In this document: one piece after another, positions 1 through 5,948 of the stretch | Numbering within the stretch: position 1 is the stretch's first letter | Layout: every line of letters begins with the position of its first letter | DNA from: Anaerolineae bacterium | GTDB lineage: Bacteria > Chloroflexota > Anaerolineae > B4-G1 > DUEL01 | Direction of reading: 5' to 3' | Assembly (NCBI GenBank): GCA_016926575.1 | Contig: JAFGOJ010000166.1 | Location: 1 to 9,336 of the forward strand | Length of the DNA stretch: 9,336 bases | Program-made: the position numbers and the translations under genes | The notes under the pieces: model-generated | What the model saw: only the letters and a program-made list of their open reading frames with translations | Database searches by the model: none | What the model was told of the DNA's origin: nothing

Positions 1-10
1 GGCGGCCTTC

Positions 11-58
11 ACCCTCCCGCAGGTTCCAAACCTGCGGGAGGGTGGGCATTTTCTGCCC
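11..58. repeat. Tandem GC-rich palindrome, possible terminator
   Basis: A perfect 15-bp inverted repeat (11-25 with 29-43, 3-nt loop) is followed at once by a second small hairpin (GGGCA at 44-48 with TGCCC at 54-58) and a short T run. It could end transcription of a gene left of the window. However, the first stem resembles the palindrome at 5700-5734, so it may instead belong to a dispersed palindromic repeat family. The sequence supports a strong structure; the terminator role is inference. Confidence 0.5.
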
Positions 59-71
59 TTTGTGGTGGCCG

Positions 72-120
72 GGCCGCGAAGCGGCCTAAGGCCGTGGCGA
101 CTGTTCCGGGAAAAGTCGCC
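72..120. repeat. Two further small inverted repeats in the slipin upstream region
   Basis: GGCCGC at 72-77 pairs with GCGGCC at 81-86 across a 3-nt loop. GGCGACT at 96-102 pairs with AGTCGCC at 114-120. Both lie upstream of the predicted slipin promoter, so they are probably not in its mRNA. Their function is unknown; they may be remnants of intergenic repeats. The GGCCGC-nnn-GCGGCC stem recurs at 9315-9329. Confidence 0.4.
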
Positions 121-159
121 GCTTTGTCAGCGACGCGAGAAGCGTTTGCTCACTATTTA

Positions 160-175
160 TGCTATAATAGTCTGT
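160..175 (+). promoter_or_regulatory. Extended -10 promoter for the slipin operon
   Basis: TGC followed by a perfect TATAAT (163-168) forms an extended -10 element. No good -35 box lies 16-18 bp upstream, which is acceptable for extended -10 promoters. The predicted transcription start near 175 leaves a leader of about 50 nt before the GTG start. This region is locally AT-rich compared with its surroundings. Confidence 0.6.
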
Positions 176-223
176 GTCGCGTGTTTCTCTTATCGTACCT
201 CAATCTGGAAAAGGAGGCAAATC

Positions 224-1006
224 GTGGGAGCTGAAGTGTTTGCTACGCTGGGCTGTGGACTTGTTGGCATCGCCGTCTTCGCACTGTTCATCGTCACCAC
301 GTCGATCAAGGTGCTGTACCAGTACGAACGGGGGATCATCTTTACGCTGGGCAAGTACACCGGCACGCGTGATCCGGGCATCACGCTGGTCATCCCCATC
401 TTCCAATCGATGCGCAAGGTCGATATGCGCATCAAGACGGCCGAGATTCCGCGCCAGGAGGTGATGACGCGGGACAATATCCCCATGTTGGTCAACGCGG
501 TGGTCTACTTCAAGGTCGTCCATCCCGAAGACGCGATCATCAAAATTGAGGACTACGTCTTCGCCGTGCGCCAGTACACCCAGGCGGCGCTGCGGGACGT
601 GATCGGCAACAGCGAGATGGACTTCGTGCTCACGGAGCGGGAGCAGATCGCCGAGAGCATCAAGGAGATCGTCGACGTCGAGACCAGCGGCTGGGGGGTG
701 GACGTCGAGTCGATCAAGATTCAGGAAGTGGAGCTGCCGGCGGAGATGAAGCGGGCGATGGCGAAGCAGGCTGAGGCGGAGCGCGAGCGCCGCGCGATGG
801 TCATCGCCGCTTCGGGCGAATTGACCGCTTCGGAGAACCTGCGCATGGCCGCCGAGAACCTGGCCAAGAGCCCCGGCGCGCTGCACCTGCGCACGCTGCA
901 GACGATCCGCGACATCGCCGCCGACCCGTCGGAGAAGATCGTCCTCTTCATCCCTTCAGACCTGGGCAAGACGATGGTTTCTCTCGTCGAGGGCGGGTCG
1001 GAGTAG
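224..1006 (+). CDS. Slipin / stomatin-like SPFH membrane protein
   Basis: A 260-residue SPFH (band 7) protein of the slipin family, expected to oligomerise on the cytoplasmic membrane and scaffold or regulate partners, often a NfeD protein or proteases. One N-terminal hydrophobic segment (about residues 8-26) is followed by the slipin signature YERGIIFTLGKY (34-45) and the SPFH core to about 170. A charged, Ala/Glu-rich helix (about 173-215) then leads to a short C-terminal tail. GTG at 224 was chosen because AGGAGG (212-217) lies 6 nt upstream and translation from there begins just before the membrane segment. The 54 in-frame upstream codons are not slipin-like and span the promoter. No nfeD gene is visible downstream; the next gene, 23 nt away, is a decarboxylase-family enzyme. 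Family assignment is firm, the cellular role is not. Confidence 0.92.
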   Translation: MGAEVFATLGCGLVGIAVFALFIVTTSIKVLYQYERGIIFTLGKYTGTRDPGITLVIPIFQSMRKVDMRIKTAEIPRQEVMTRDNIPMLVNAVVYFKVVHPEDAIIKIEDYVFAVRQYTQAALRDVIGNSEMDFVLTEREQIAESIKEIVDVETSGWGVDVESIKIQEVELPAEMKRAMAKQAEAERERRAMVIAASGELTASENLRMAAENLAKSPGALHLRTLQTIRDIAADPSEKIVLFIPSDLGKTMVSLVEGGSE

Positions 1007-1029
1007 CCGCTCCGACCTGTTTCTCTGCC

Positions 1030-1695
1030 ATGCTTGACAACAAAGTTCGCTATTTGCAGATCGCCTTCAACTACGATGCGGCACTCGTGCGGCACGTCTT
1101 GCCGAGCATCTCACCCAGCCCGCGCATCTTGATCGAGGCCGGGACGCCGTTCATCAAGCGGGAAGGGCTGGCCGGCATCCGCTTGATTCGCAGCTTGTGG
1201 CGCGGTCACGTGGTGGCCGACATCAAAACGTCGGATGGGGCGCTGGGTGAGGTCGACATGGTGCGGGCAGCCGGGGCGACGGCGGCGACGGTCCTCGGCA
1301 GCTCGCCGCCCGAGGCGCTTGACCTCTTTATCACACGCTGCCAACAACTGGGAATGCTGTCGATGATCGACATGCTGGGCGTTGCAGACCCGCTGAAGGT
1401 GGTGTGGCGGTTGAAGAAGCCACCCGACGTGGTGGTGCTCCACCGCGGCCGGGATGAGGAGAGCACGTACGGCAAGATGATTGAGTATCGCCAGGGTAAT
1501 CGGGTGCGTAGCAAGTTCGACGTGCTGATCTCCGCCGCCGGGGGTGTGGACCTCAAAGAGGCACGCAGCGCGATCTTCAACGGAGCCAACATCGTTGTGG
1601 TCAATCTGGTGCAGCCGGGTGATCCGTGGGAGGGCATCCCCACCACCGGCAACGTGGCCGCGGTCGCACTGGAGTTTCTGTCGACGATCGAGTAG
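1030..1695 (+). CDS. OMPDC/HUMPS-superfamily decarboxylase (3-hexulose-6-phosphate synthase-like)
   Basis: A 221-residue TIM-barrel protein of the orotidine-5'-phosphate decarboxylase suprafamily. The diagnostic D-x-K-x-x-D motif is present as DIKTSD (64-69) after strand 3. IEAGTPFIKREG (35-46) resembles hexulose-phosphate synthases, as do DMLGVADP (114-121) and AAGGVD (169-174). HRGRD (138-142) instead resembles 3-keto-L-gulonate-6-phosphate decarboxylases, where a His and an Arg three residues on are catalytic (recalled from the literature). The reaction could therefore be formaldehyde fixation onto ribulose 5-phosphate or the reverse, ketogulonate-phosphate decarboxylation, or something else. 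True PyrF is less likely given the resemblance to HPS. It lies 23 nt after the slipin and is probably cotranscribed. No Shine-Dalgarno is obvious before the ATG, so translation may depend on coupling. Confidence 0.82.
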   Translation: MLDNKVRYLQIAFNYDAALVRHVLPSISPSPRILIEAGTPFIKREGLAGIRLIRSLWRGHVVADIKTSDGALGEVDMVRAAGATAATVLGSSPPEALDLFITRCQQLGMLSMIDMLGVADPLKVVWRLKKPPDVVVLHRGRDEESTYGKMIEYRQGNRVRSKFDVLISAAGGVDLKEARSAIFNGANIVVVNLVQPGDPWEGIPTTGNVAAVALEFLSTIE

Positions 1696-1718
1696 GGGAT
1701 GTAGAAGCCTGTCGTTGG

Positions 1719-1746
1719 TAGGGGCGACCCGTCGGGGTTGCCCCTA
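1719..1746. terminator. Hairpin between convergent genes
   Basis: A 12-bp stem with one G:U-type mismatch (1719-1730 with 1735-1746, 4-nt loop) sits between the convergent HUMPS-family gene and lipA. It could terminate the plus-strand operon. There is no long T tract, and TAGGGGCGACC-type palindromes are frequent intergenic repeats, so the terminator role is only probable. Confidence 0.45.
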
Positions 1747-1820
1747 TACCGTCATGCCCGCACAAGCGGGCATCTATGCTGTGGACAGAAGAGTCCCGCT
1801 TTCGCGGGTATGACGGTGTA
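1745..1820. repeat. Dispersed two-hairpin repeat (CGTCATnCCCGC type) overlapping the lipA 3' end
   Basis: The outer arms 1745-1755 and 1810-1820 are inverted repeats matching at 10 of 11 positions. Inside are two hairpins: GCCCGC (1756-1761) with GCGGGC (1766-1771), and CCCGC (1795-1799) with GCGGG (1804-1808). This is the CGTCATnCCCGC...GCGGG type of intergenic repeat found in many bacteria. It gives the tell-tale translations HTRESG and VIPAKAG. It covers the last codons and the stop codon of lipA. Confidence 0.75.
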
Positions 1821-2694
1821 ATAGCAACTTCTCGACCTGCCTTCCGGCGTGGAACGAACTGCGCACCAGCGGGCTGCTCTCGACCCAGCGGAAGCCCATC
1901 TCCAGCCCCGCCTCGCGGAAGCGCTCGAACTCGTCGGGCGTGACGTACCGCTCGATGGGCGTGTGGCGGCGGGTGGGCTGGAGGTACTGCCCAATCGTTA
2001 GAATGTCCACGTCGATGGCGCGCAGGTCGCGCATCACTGCCAGTACCTCGTCCTCCGTCTCGCCCATGCCCACCATCAGACCGCTCTTGGTGAGCGCGCC
2101 GGGCCAGAGGCGCTTGGCGTTGCACAGCGTGTCTAGCGACCACGCGTACCGGTTGCGCGGCTGAATCTGGTCGAAAAGGCGCGGTACGGTCTCGACGTTG
2201 TGGTTGAGGACCTCCGGGTGGCTCTCCATGACCACGCGCAGCGGCTCGACCTGCCCCTGGAAATCGGGGATCAGCACTTCGACGGTACAGCCGGGTTGAA
2301 GGGCGCGAATCTGGCGCACGACCTCGGCGAAGGCCGCCGCCCCGCCGTCGGGCAGGTCGTCCCGCGTGACCGACGTGATCACGGCGTGGCGCAGGTCCAT
2401 TGCCTGCACCGCCTCGGCCACACGGCGCGGCTCGTCGGGATCGAGCGGGCCAGGGCGGCCGGTGCGGATGTTGCAGAAGCGGCAGACGCGGGTACAGGTG
2501 TCGCCCAGGATGAGGAACGTCGCCGTGCGATGCCGCCAGCACTCGCCGATGTTGGGACAGTTGGCCTCCTCGCAGACCGTGTGCAGGTGTTTGGCGCGCA
2601 TCAGGCGCTTGACCTGGTGGTATTCCTCACCGGTGCGCAGCGGCACTTTCAGCCACTCAGGACGGCGTTCGGGACGGTTTTCTGCGTCTTTCAA
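1774..2694 (-). CDS. lipA: Lipoyl synthase (radical SAM)
   Basis: LipA inserts two sulfur atoms into protein-bound octanoyl groups to make the lipoyl cofactor of 2-oxoacid dehydrogenases and the glycine cleavage H protein. All hallmarks are present in the 306 residues. The auxiliary-cluster motif CX4CX5C is at Cys41, 46 and 52. The radical SAM CX3CX2C motif is at Cys67, 71 and 74. The C-terminal RSS motif is at 278-280, where a Ser ligates the auxiliary cluster. The start is TTG (2692-2694), supported by AGAGGTG a few nt upstream and by no better in-frame start before the first cysteines. It is the last gene of the minus-strand block, 22 nt after the ParB-like/Usp gene. The C-terminal 15 or so residues (about 292-306) and the TAG stop fall within a dispersed repeat, giving a non-native-looking tail after a complete LipA core. 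No lipB is in the window. Confidence 0.96.
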   Translation of the reverse strand: MKDAENRPERRPEWLKVPLRTGEEYHQVKRLMRAKHLHTVCEEANCPNIGECWRHRTATFLILGDTCTRVCRFCNIRTGRPGPLDPDEPRRVAEAVQAMDLRHAVITSVTRDDLPDGGAAAFAEVVRQIRALQPGCTVEVLIPDFQGQVEPLRVVMESHPEVLNHNVETVPRLFDQIQPRNRYAWSLDTLCNAKRLWPGALTKSGLMVGMGETEDEVLAVMRDLRAIDVDILTIGQYLQPTRRHTPIERYVTPDEFERFREAGLEMGFRWVESSPLVRSSFHAGRQVEKLLLHRHTRESGTLLSTA

Positions 2695-2716
2695 GGTTCA
2701 CCTCTTACACACACCC

Positions 2717-4459
2717 TCATCGGCAAATCAACACAGGTTTTCGAACGGTACGCAGGATGCGATCCAACGTGCTGCCCAGCACGATTTCCAGTACCGGGCT
2801 GGCTCCGTAGCCGCCCGCGATGAGTAACTCGCTGCCGTGCTCTGCGGCGGTTTCCAGAATCGCTTCAGCGGCGGGACCTTCCTTCTCCACGCACGGCGCC
2901 TGAACGCCGTGCGCCTCCAGGTAGGCTTGCGCGTGCTCGCACAGGCTTCCGGTGTCGAGTCCGTTTTCAGAGACGGTGACGACGACCAGGGGGGCGTTCC
3001 AACCGGCGGAGAGGTAGGTGGCGACGAAGAGCGCTTCCTCGGCTTTGGCGCTGCCGTCGTAGGCCAGCAGCAGACGGTCGAGAGGCGACGGCGCGCCGGG
3101 CACGCTCAGGATCGGGCGCGGGCAGCGCCGGATGAGGGTGCTCATCCCCGAGCTCAGCTTGGAAAGCGGGCTCGGGGTCGGGGGATGGCTCAGGCTCAGC
3201 ACGACCAGGTCGGCCCAGCGCGCGTTGTCGCAGACGCGGCGCGACACGGAACCGGCAGAGATGACCATCTGCCCGGGGATGCCTGCGTCCTGGCAGTGCT
3301 GTTCGAACGCAGACCGGAGCGCGTCCGGGTCTTCTATGTCCTCCGGCGGGTCGGCGGTCGTGACGTGGACGGCGCGCAGCCGCCCGCCCTCGCGCCGGGC
3401 GACGAGGAGGGCCTGCTCCACGGCGTGCCATCCGGGTTCCTGCCCGTCGATGCCCACCAGAATGTTGGTGAACAGGCGGTCGCTGCGGCGGGCTTCCACC
3501 CGTTCGCGCCGCCACTGGCCCGCCGGCGGGCCGGATTCGAGTTCGTCGGGGGTCAGGGCGTCGAGAATGCGCTCGCCCACCCGCGCCGCGACGCGCTGCG
3601 GGCGTGTGCTGAACCGCGCTGCCAGGTCGGCGGCGGCGGTTGCGGGCGCGATGTCCCACCCGAACGCCTGCTCCAACGCGGCGCGGTGCTCGGCCAGCCA
3701 GAGATAGAGGTCGGTCTCCGTGCGGTCAGGGAAGTCTTGCAGGATGCCCTGCTCCCAAATCAGCCGGACGACGGGTTGGTAGACCGTGTCGTACCAGTGG
3801 GCGGCGGCTTCCGGGTAGGGGATCTCGCGCTGCTTTTCGATGCCCATGAAGTGGCGGTGGACCTTGATGTGCTCTTCGAGGTGCTGGTATTGGCCGGGGA
3901 CGGTCACCGCCAGGTCGGCCTGAGGGCGGGTTTGGTCCAACTGGGTGTGTTCCAGAAAGCGGGCGTATTCGGCCTTGAGGATGACGTCTTCGGGTTCGTC
4001 GTCGGGGGTGAGGGGCACCTTGGTGTGGACCTCGGTGACGTAGGCCTGGATGTGCGTGGCGTTGAGCTCGCGCGCGATCGAGACACGGTGGTTGCCGTCC
4101 TTGACGAAGTAGGCGGCGCCGATCTGGTAGACGTCGATGGGAGGCACGCCCTTGAGGCCGGTCACGGCGGTTTTGACCCTGGCCCAGCGGCCTTCGTCGC
4201 TGTCTCGCGTGGGCAGGAAGCTGCGGGTGAAGTCGGTGTAGCGCCCGACGCTGCCGACGATGGCGTCCAGGGGGATGTCCTTGAGCTCCTGGGTGCTGCC
4301 TTCGCGCGCGCGCAGCTTCTGGCGCACGTCCTCATAGGAGAGCAGGTCGGCGGAGCGGCCGCTCAGGCGGGCCAGGATGCGTTCGAGGGCGGCGCGCCGG
4401 CGCGCGCGGCGGAAGTCCTCTACCGCGGCGGACAGGTTGGGGAGGGTGTGGATTCCCAT
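2717..4459 (-). CDS. ParB-like domain fused to two universal stress (Usp) domains
   Basis: A 580-residue soluble multidomain protein. Residues about 60-145 form a ParB/sulfiredoxin-like fold with the DGNHR motif (121-125), a nucleotide-binding or nuclease-like signature in this superfamily. Residues about 160-300 are mostly helical (including HWYDTVYQPVV, 221-231) and resemble the segment following such domains in DUF4032-type proteins; this is recognition by eye. Two Usp domains follow, about 329-454 and 460-580. The second keeps the ATP-binding pattern G-2x-G-9x-G-S (G549, G552, G562, S563). In the first, the equivalent stretch (about 421-441) has lost the glycines. Stress-linked sensing of nucleotides is a reasonable inference; the substrate of the ParB-like domain is unknown. 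It begins 9 nt after the PHP phosphatase gene, with a GAGG Shine-Dalgarno 8 nt before the ATG, so the two are very likely cotranscribed. Confidence 0.85.
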   Translation of the reverse strand: MGIHTLPNLSAAVEDFRRARRRAALERILARLSGRSADLLSYEDVRQKLRAREGSTQELKDIPLDAIVGSVGRYTDFTRSFLPTRDSDEGRWARVKTAVTGLKGVPPIDVYQIGAAYFVKDGNHRVSIARELNATHIQAYVTEVHTKVPLTPDDEPEDVILKAEYARFLEHTQLDQTRPQADLAVTVPGQYQHLEEHIKVHRHFMGIEKQREIPYPEAAAHWYDTVYQPVVRLIWEQGILQDFPDRTETDLYLWLAEHRAALEQAFGWDIAPATAAADLAARFSTRPQRVAARVGERILDALTPDELESGPPAGQWRRERVEARRSDRLFTNILVGIDGQEPGWHAVEQALLVARREGGRLRAVHVTTADPPEDIEDPDALRSAFEQHCQDAGIPGQMVISAGSVSRRVCDNARWADLVVLSLSHPPTPSPLSKLSSGMSTLIRRCPRPILSVPGAPSPLDRLLLAYDGSAKAEEALFVATYLSAGWNAPLVVVTVSENGLDTGSLCEHAQAYLEAHGVQAPCVEKEGPAAEAILETAAEHGSELLIAGGYGASPVLEIVLGSTLDRILRTVRKPVLICR

Positions 4460-4468
4460 CGAGCCGCC

Positions 4469-5269
4469 TCACCCCCCGTGCGGCTGGCGGCGCTCGAACG
4501 TGGTGGGGCGCTCGAAGCCGGCTTCTCTGAGCATCGCCAGGCCCCGCTCGAAATCGCCCGCCAGGTGGTCGGGGGCGTGGCTGTCCGAGCCGAGGGTCAC
4601 GATGCGGCCGCCCTCTTCGCGGAACCAGCGCAGTATCTGAACCGATGGGCCGGGTTCCCCTATGCCTTTGCGGCGGTAGGACGTGTTGATCTCGATGCCC
4701 TTCCCGCGCCGGGCGACGGTGCGCAGGATGGCGCGCACCTGCTGCTCGTGGCGCGTCAGGTCGAGTTCCTGCATGCCGAAACGGAGGTGCGTAGCCCGCC
4801 GGATGATATCGAAGTGGGCAATCACGTCGTAGTCGGCCTGGGTGGTCAGACCGGCCAATTCGTCGAAGTAGAGCGTCAGCCCTTCGTCCAGGGTGAGGCC
4901 GTCGAAGAGGTGCTCGTCGAAGACCGACCGGCCCTGCGCCCAGTGAATCGAACCCAGGACGACGTCGTAGTCACCGGTGGCGAGCAGCGCGGCGATTTTT
5001 GCGCCGTAGATGTGGCCCTCGCCGCATTCGACGCCGGCGCGGATGGTCAGTTGTCCGTCGAAGAGGTCGCGGCAGCGGCGGATGGCTTCCCAATAGCGCT
5101 CGGGGCGGAAGTAGCCGCTGCACACGTCGAGGGGTTCGAAGTCGGCGTGGTCGGTGAAGGCGATTTCGGCAATGCCGCGTGTCAGTGCGGCGCGACACAT
5201 CGTTTCCATTGGAACGTCGCTGTCGCAAGAGAATTGGGTGTGCACGTGATAATCTGTCCAGGTTGTCAT
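4469..5269 (-). CDS. PHP-family phosphatase (histidinol-phosphatase-like)
   Basis: A 266-residue PHP (polymerase and histidinol phosphatase) protein, a TIM-like metal-dependent phosphoesterase. The metal ligands are all recognisable: H8-x-H10 (HVH), H41 (FTDH), E81 (GVECG), H109 (GSIHW), H152 (AHFD), and D229 with H231 (GSDSH). Length and motifs fit the HisJ/HisK histidinol-phosphatase group, which removes phosphate from L-histidinol phosphate. No other his genes are nearby, so another small phosphorylated substrate is possible. The ATG at 5267-5269 was chosen because translation reaches the first ligand motif within eight residues; the 60 upstream in-frame codons overlap the DUF192 gene antisense to its frame logic and show no family similarity. 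There is no Shine-Dalgarno. A -10-like TAGAAT ends 7 nt before the ATG, suggesting a leaderless transcript. Confidence 0.88.
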   Translation of the reverse strand: MTTWTDYHVHTQFSCDSDVPMETMCRAALTRGIAEIAFTDHADFEPLDVCSGYFRPERYWEAIRRCRDLFDGQLTIRAGVECGEGHIYGAKIAALLATGDYDVVLGSIHWAQGRSVFDEHLFDGLTLDEGLTLYFDELAGLTTQADYDVIAHFDIIRRATHLRFGMQELDLTRHEQQVRAILRTVARRGKGIEINTSYRRKGIGEPGPSVQILRWFREEGGRIVTLGSDSHAPDHLAGDFERGLAMLREAGFERPTTFERRQPHGG

Positions 5270-5276
5270 AGGGGGT

Positions 5277-5304
5277 ATTCTAACACAAGTTGGTGTCTTG
5301 TACA
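5277..5304 (-). promoter_or_regulatory. Candidate promoter for a leaderless PHP phosphatase mRNA
   Basis: On the minus strand TGT precedes TAGAAT (5277-5282), an extended -10. TGTACA (5299-5304) lies 16 bp upstream and matches the -35 consensus at four of six positions. Only seven bases separate the -10 from the ATG, so transcription would start at or next to the start codon. ACAAG (5285-5289) and CTTGT (5297-5301) form a small inverted repeat in the spacer, a possible operator. Confidence 0.5.
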
Positions 5305-5312
5305 GCCAGCGG

Positions 5313-5681
5313 TTACGGCCTGAAAGAGAGCGTGTCTCCCACCGCCACGCGCTCGAGCAGGCCCGGGGGGCCCTCCAGGATGTCCTTCGCCGGGCCTTGG
5401 GGGACGTAGATCGGCCGCCAGGGGCGCGCCAGGCACGTGTCGACCACACGGCCTTCCCGGTCGAGCCAGACCACCGCGATGGGGAAGGAGACGAAGAACA
5501 TGTGGATGGCCGCGTCGACGCGGTTCTCGCGGCTGCCGACCAGCAGGATGCCCTCGTCCTGCCCCAGCGCGCGGCGGAAGGTCAGGCCGCGCAGGCGGCA
5601 CAGGAACGAGGCGCAGTAGCGCACGCGCCCCAGGAGTTGGGTTTTCTGCGTTTCATTCCACGCAATTTGCCATTTGGACAT
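5313..5681 (-). CDS. DUF192 family protein
   Basis: A 122-residue protein of the DUF192 family, whose biochemical function is not established. Typical motifs are present: RGLTFR (31-36), IHMFFV (59-64), FPIAVVWLDREG (66-77) and a conserved C-terminal LLERVAVGDTLSF (108-120). Many relatives carry an N-terminal signal or lipoprotein peptide. This one has none, so it appears cytoplasmic. The ATG is preceded at ideal distance by a strong GGAGG Shine-Dalgarno. A 16-bp perfect palindrome (5700-5734) sits just upstream of that site. The PHP gene starts 43 nt downstream but appears to have its own promoter in that gap, so cotranscription of the two is uncertain. Confidence 0.85.
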   Translation of the reverse strand: MSKWQIAWNETQKTQLLGRVRYCASFLCRLRGLTFRRALGQDEGILLVGSRENRVDAAIHMFFVSFPIAVVWLDREGRVVDTCLARPWRPIYVPQGPAKDILEGPPGLLERVAVGDTLSFRP

Positions 5682-5699
5682 AGTGGACCTCCGTAGTGT

Positions 5700-5734
5700 A
5701 CCTTCCCGGAAGCTCGTAGAGCTTCCGGGAAGGT
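5700..5734. repeat. Perfect 16-bp palindrome upstream of DUF192
   Basis: The arms 5700-5715 and 5719-5734 are perfectly complementary with a 3-nt loop. In the DUF192 transcript the stem would end about ten bases before the GGAGG ribosome-binding site. There is no T tract on either strand, so a classical intrinsic terminator is not supported. It shares its outer ACCnTCCCG...CGGGAnGGT part with the palindrome at 11-43, suggesting one dispersed family. Confidence 0.65.
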
Positions 5735-5756
5735 GCGTTCTATTGAGTCGTTACTG

Positions 5757-5887
5757 GTAACTGCTCAGCCGGGTCATTGCGAGCCGCCCGGAGGGCAGCG
5801 AAGCAATCTCCAAACCGCATCGTGGAGATTGCTTCGGGCGCTACGCGCCCTCGCAATGACTTGCCAGTGGGCAGGCTGAGCAGTTAC
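5757..5887. mobile_element. 131-bp MITE-like / palindromic repeat element
   Basis: The ends are perfect 14-bp terminal inverted repeats (5757-5770 and 5874-5887). Nested inside are an 11-bp pair (5773-5783 with 5850-5860) and a 13-bp pair (5800-5812 with 5823-5835). One inner arm holds its own hairpin GGGCGC/GCGCCC (5836-5850). The inner core (GTCATTGCGAG...GAAGCAATCTCCA) is a repeat type common in environmental bacterial genomes. It encodes no protein and has no convincing target-site duplication. It lies between mnmA and DUF192 and would fold into a long cruciform or RNA hairpin. Confidence 0.7.
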
Positions 5888-5919
5888 ACGAATTTCAGGC
5901 TTTTTCATGTCAATTCGTG
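5887..5919. repeat. CACGAATT inverted repeat, dispersed-repeat fragment
   Basis: CACGAATT (5887-5894) pairs with AATTCGTG (5912-5919), abutting the 131-bp element on the mnmA side. The stretch 5898-5917, read on the minus strand, nearly matches 9222-9242, with one substitution and one extra base. The two places therefore hold copies of one repeat type. No gene lies in the remaining 29 bp before the mnmA stop. Confidence 0.55.
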
Positions 5920-5948
5920 GCCGATTTTTGCCATTGACGCCGCGCCGA

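Noticed and set aside
62..223. N-terminal extension of the slipin to an upstream start at 62
   Set aside because: It would place the promoter and a perfect Shine-Dalgarno inside the gene. The extra residues are not slipin-like, and GTG at 224 gives a normal slipin length.
1745..1820. Possible CRISPR or tRNA-like structure in the repeated hairpins
   Set aside because: There is only one unit with inverted, not direct, repeats. There are no spacers and no cloverleaf. It matches a known style of dispersed palindromic repeat.
2837..5323. Very long plus-strand open frame (828 codons) opposite the ParB-like/Usp and PHP genes
   Set aside because: It is an antisense shadow of high-GC coding sequence. 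It has no family motifs and lies opposite two genes with clear domains and catalytic residues.
5270..5449. N-terminal extension of the PHP phosphatase to 5449
   Set aside because: The added 60 residues overlap the DUF192 gene and are Arg/Trp/Ser-rich with no PHP similarity. The ATG at 5269 begins just before the HxH motif as in the family.
5757..5887. A rho-independent terminator for mnmA in the 131-bp palindrome
   Set aside because: The stem is far longer than a typical terminator, contains nested arms and has no T tract after either end. A repeat element explains it better, although it may still block transcription.
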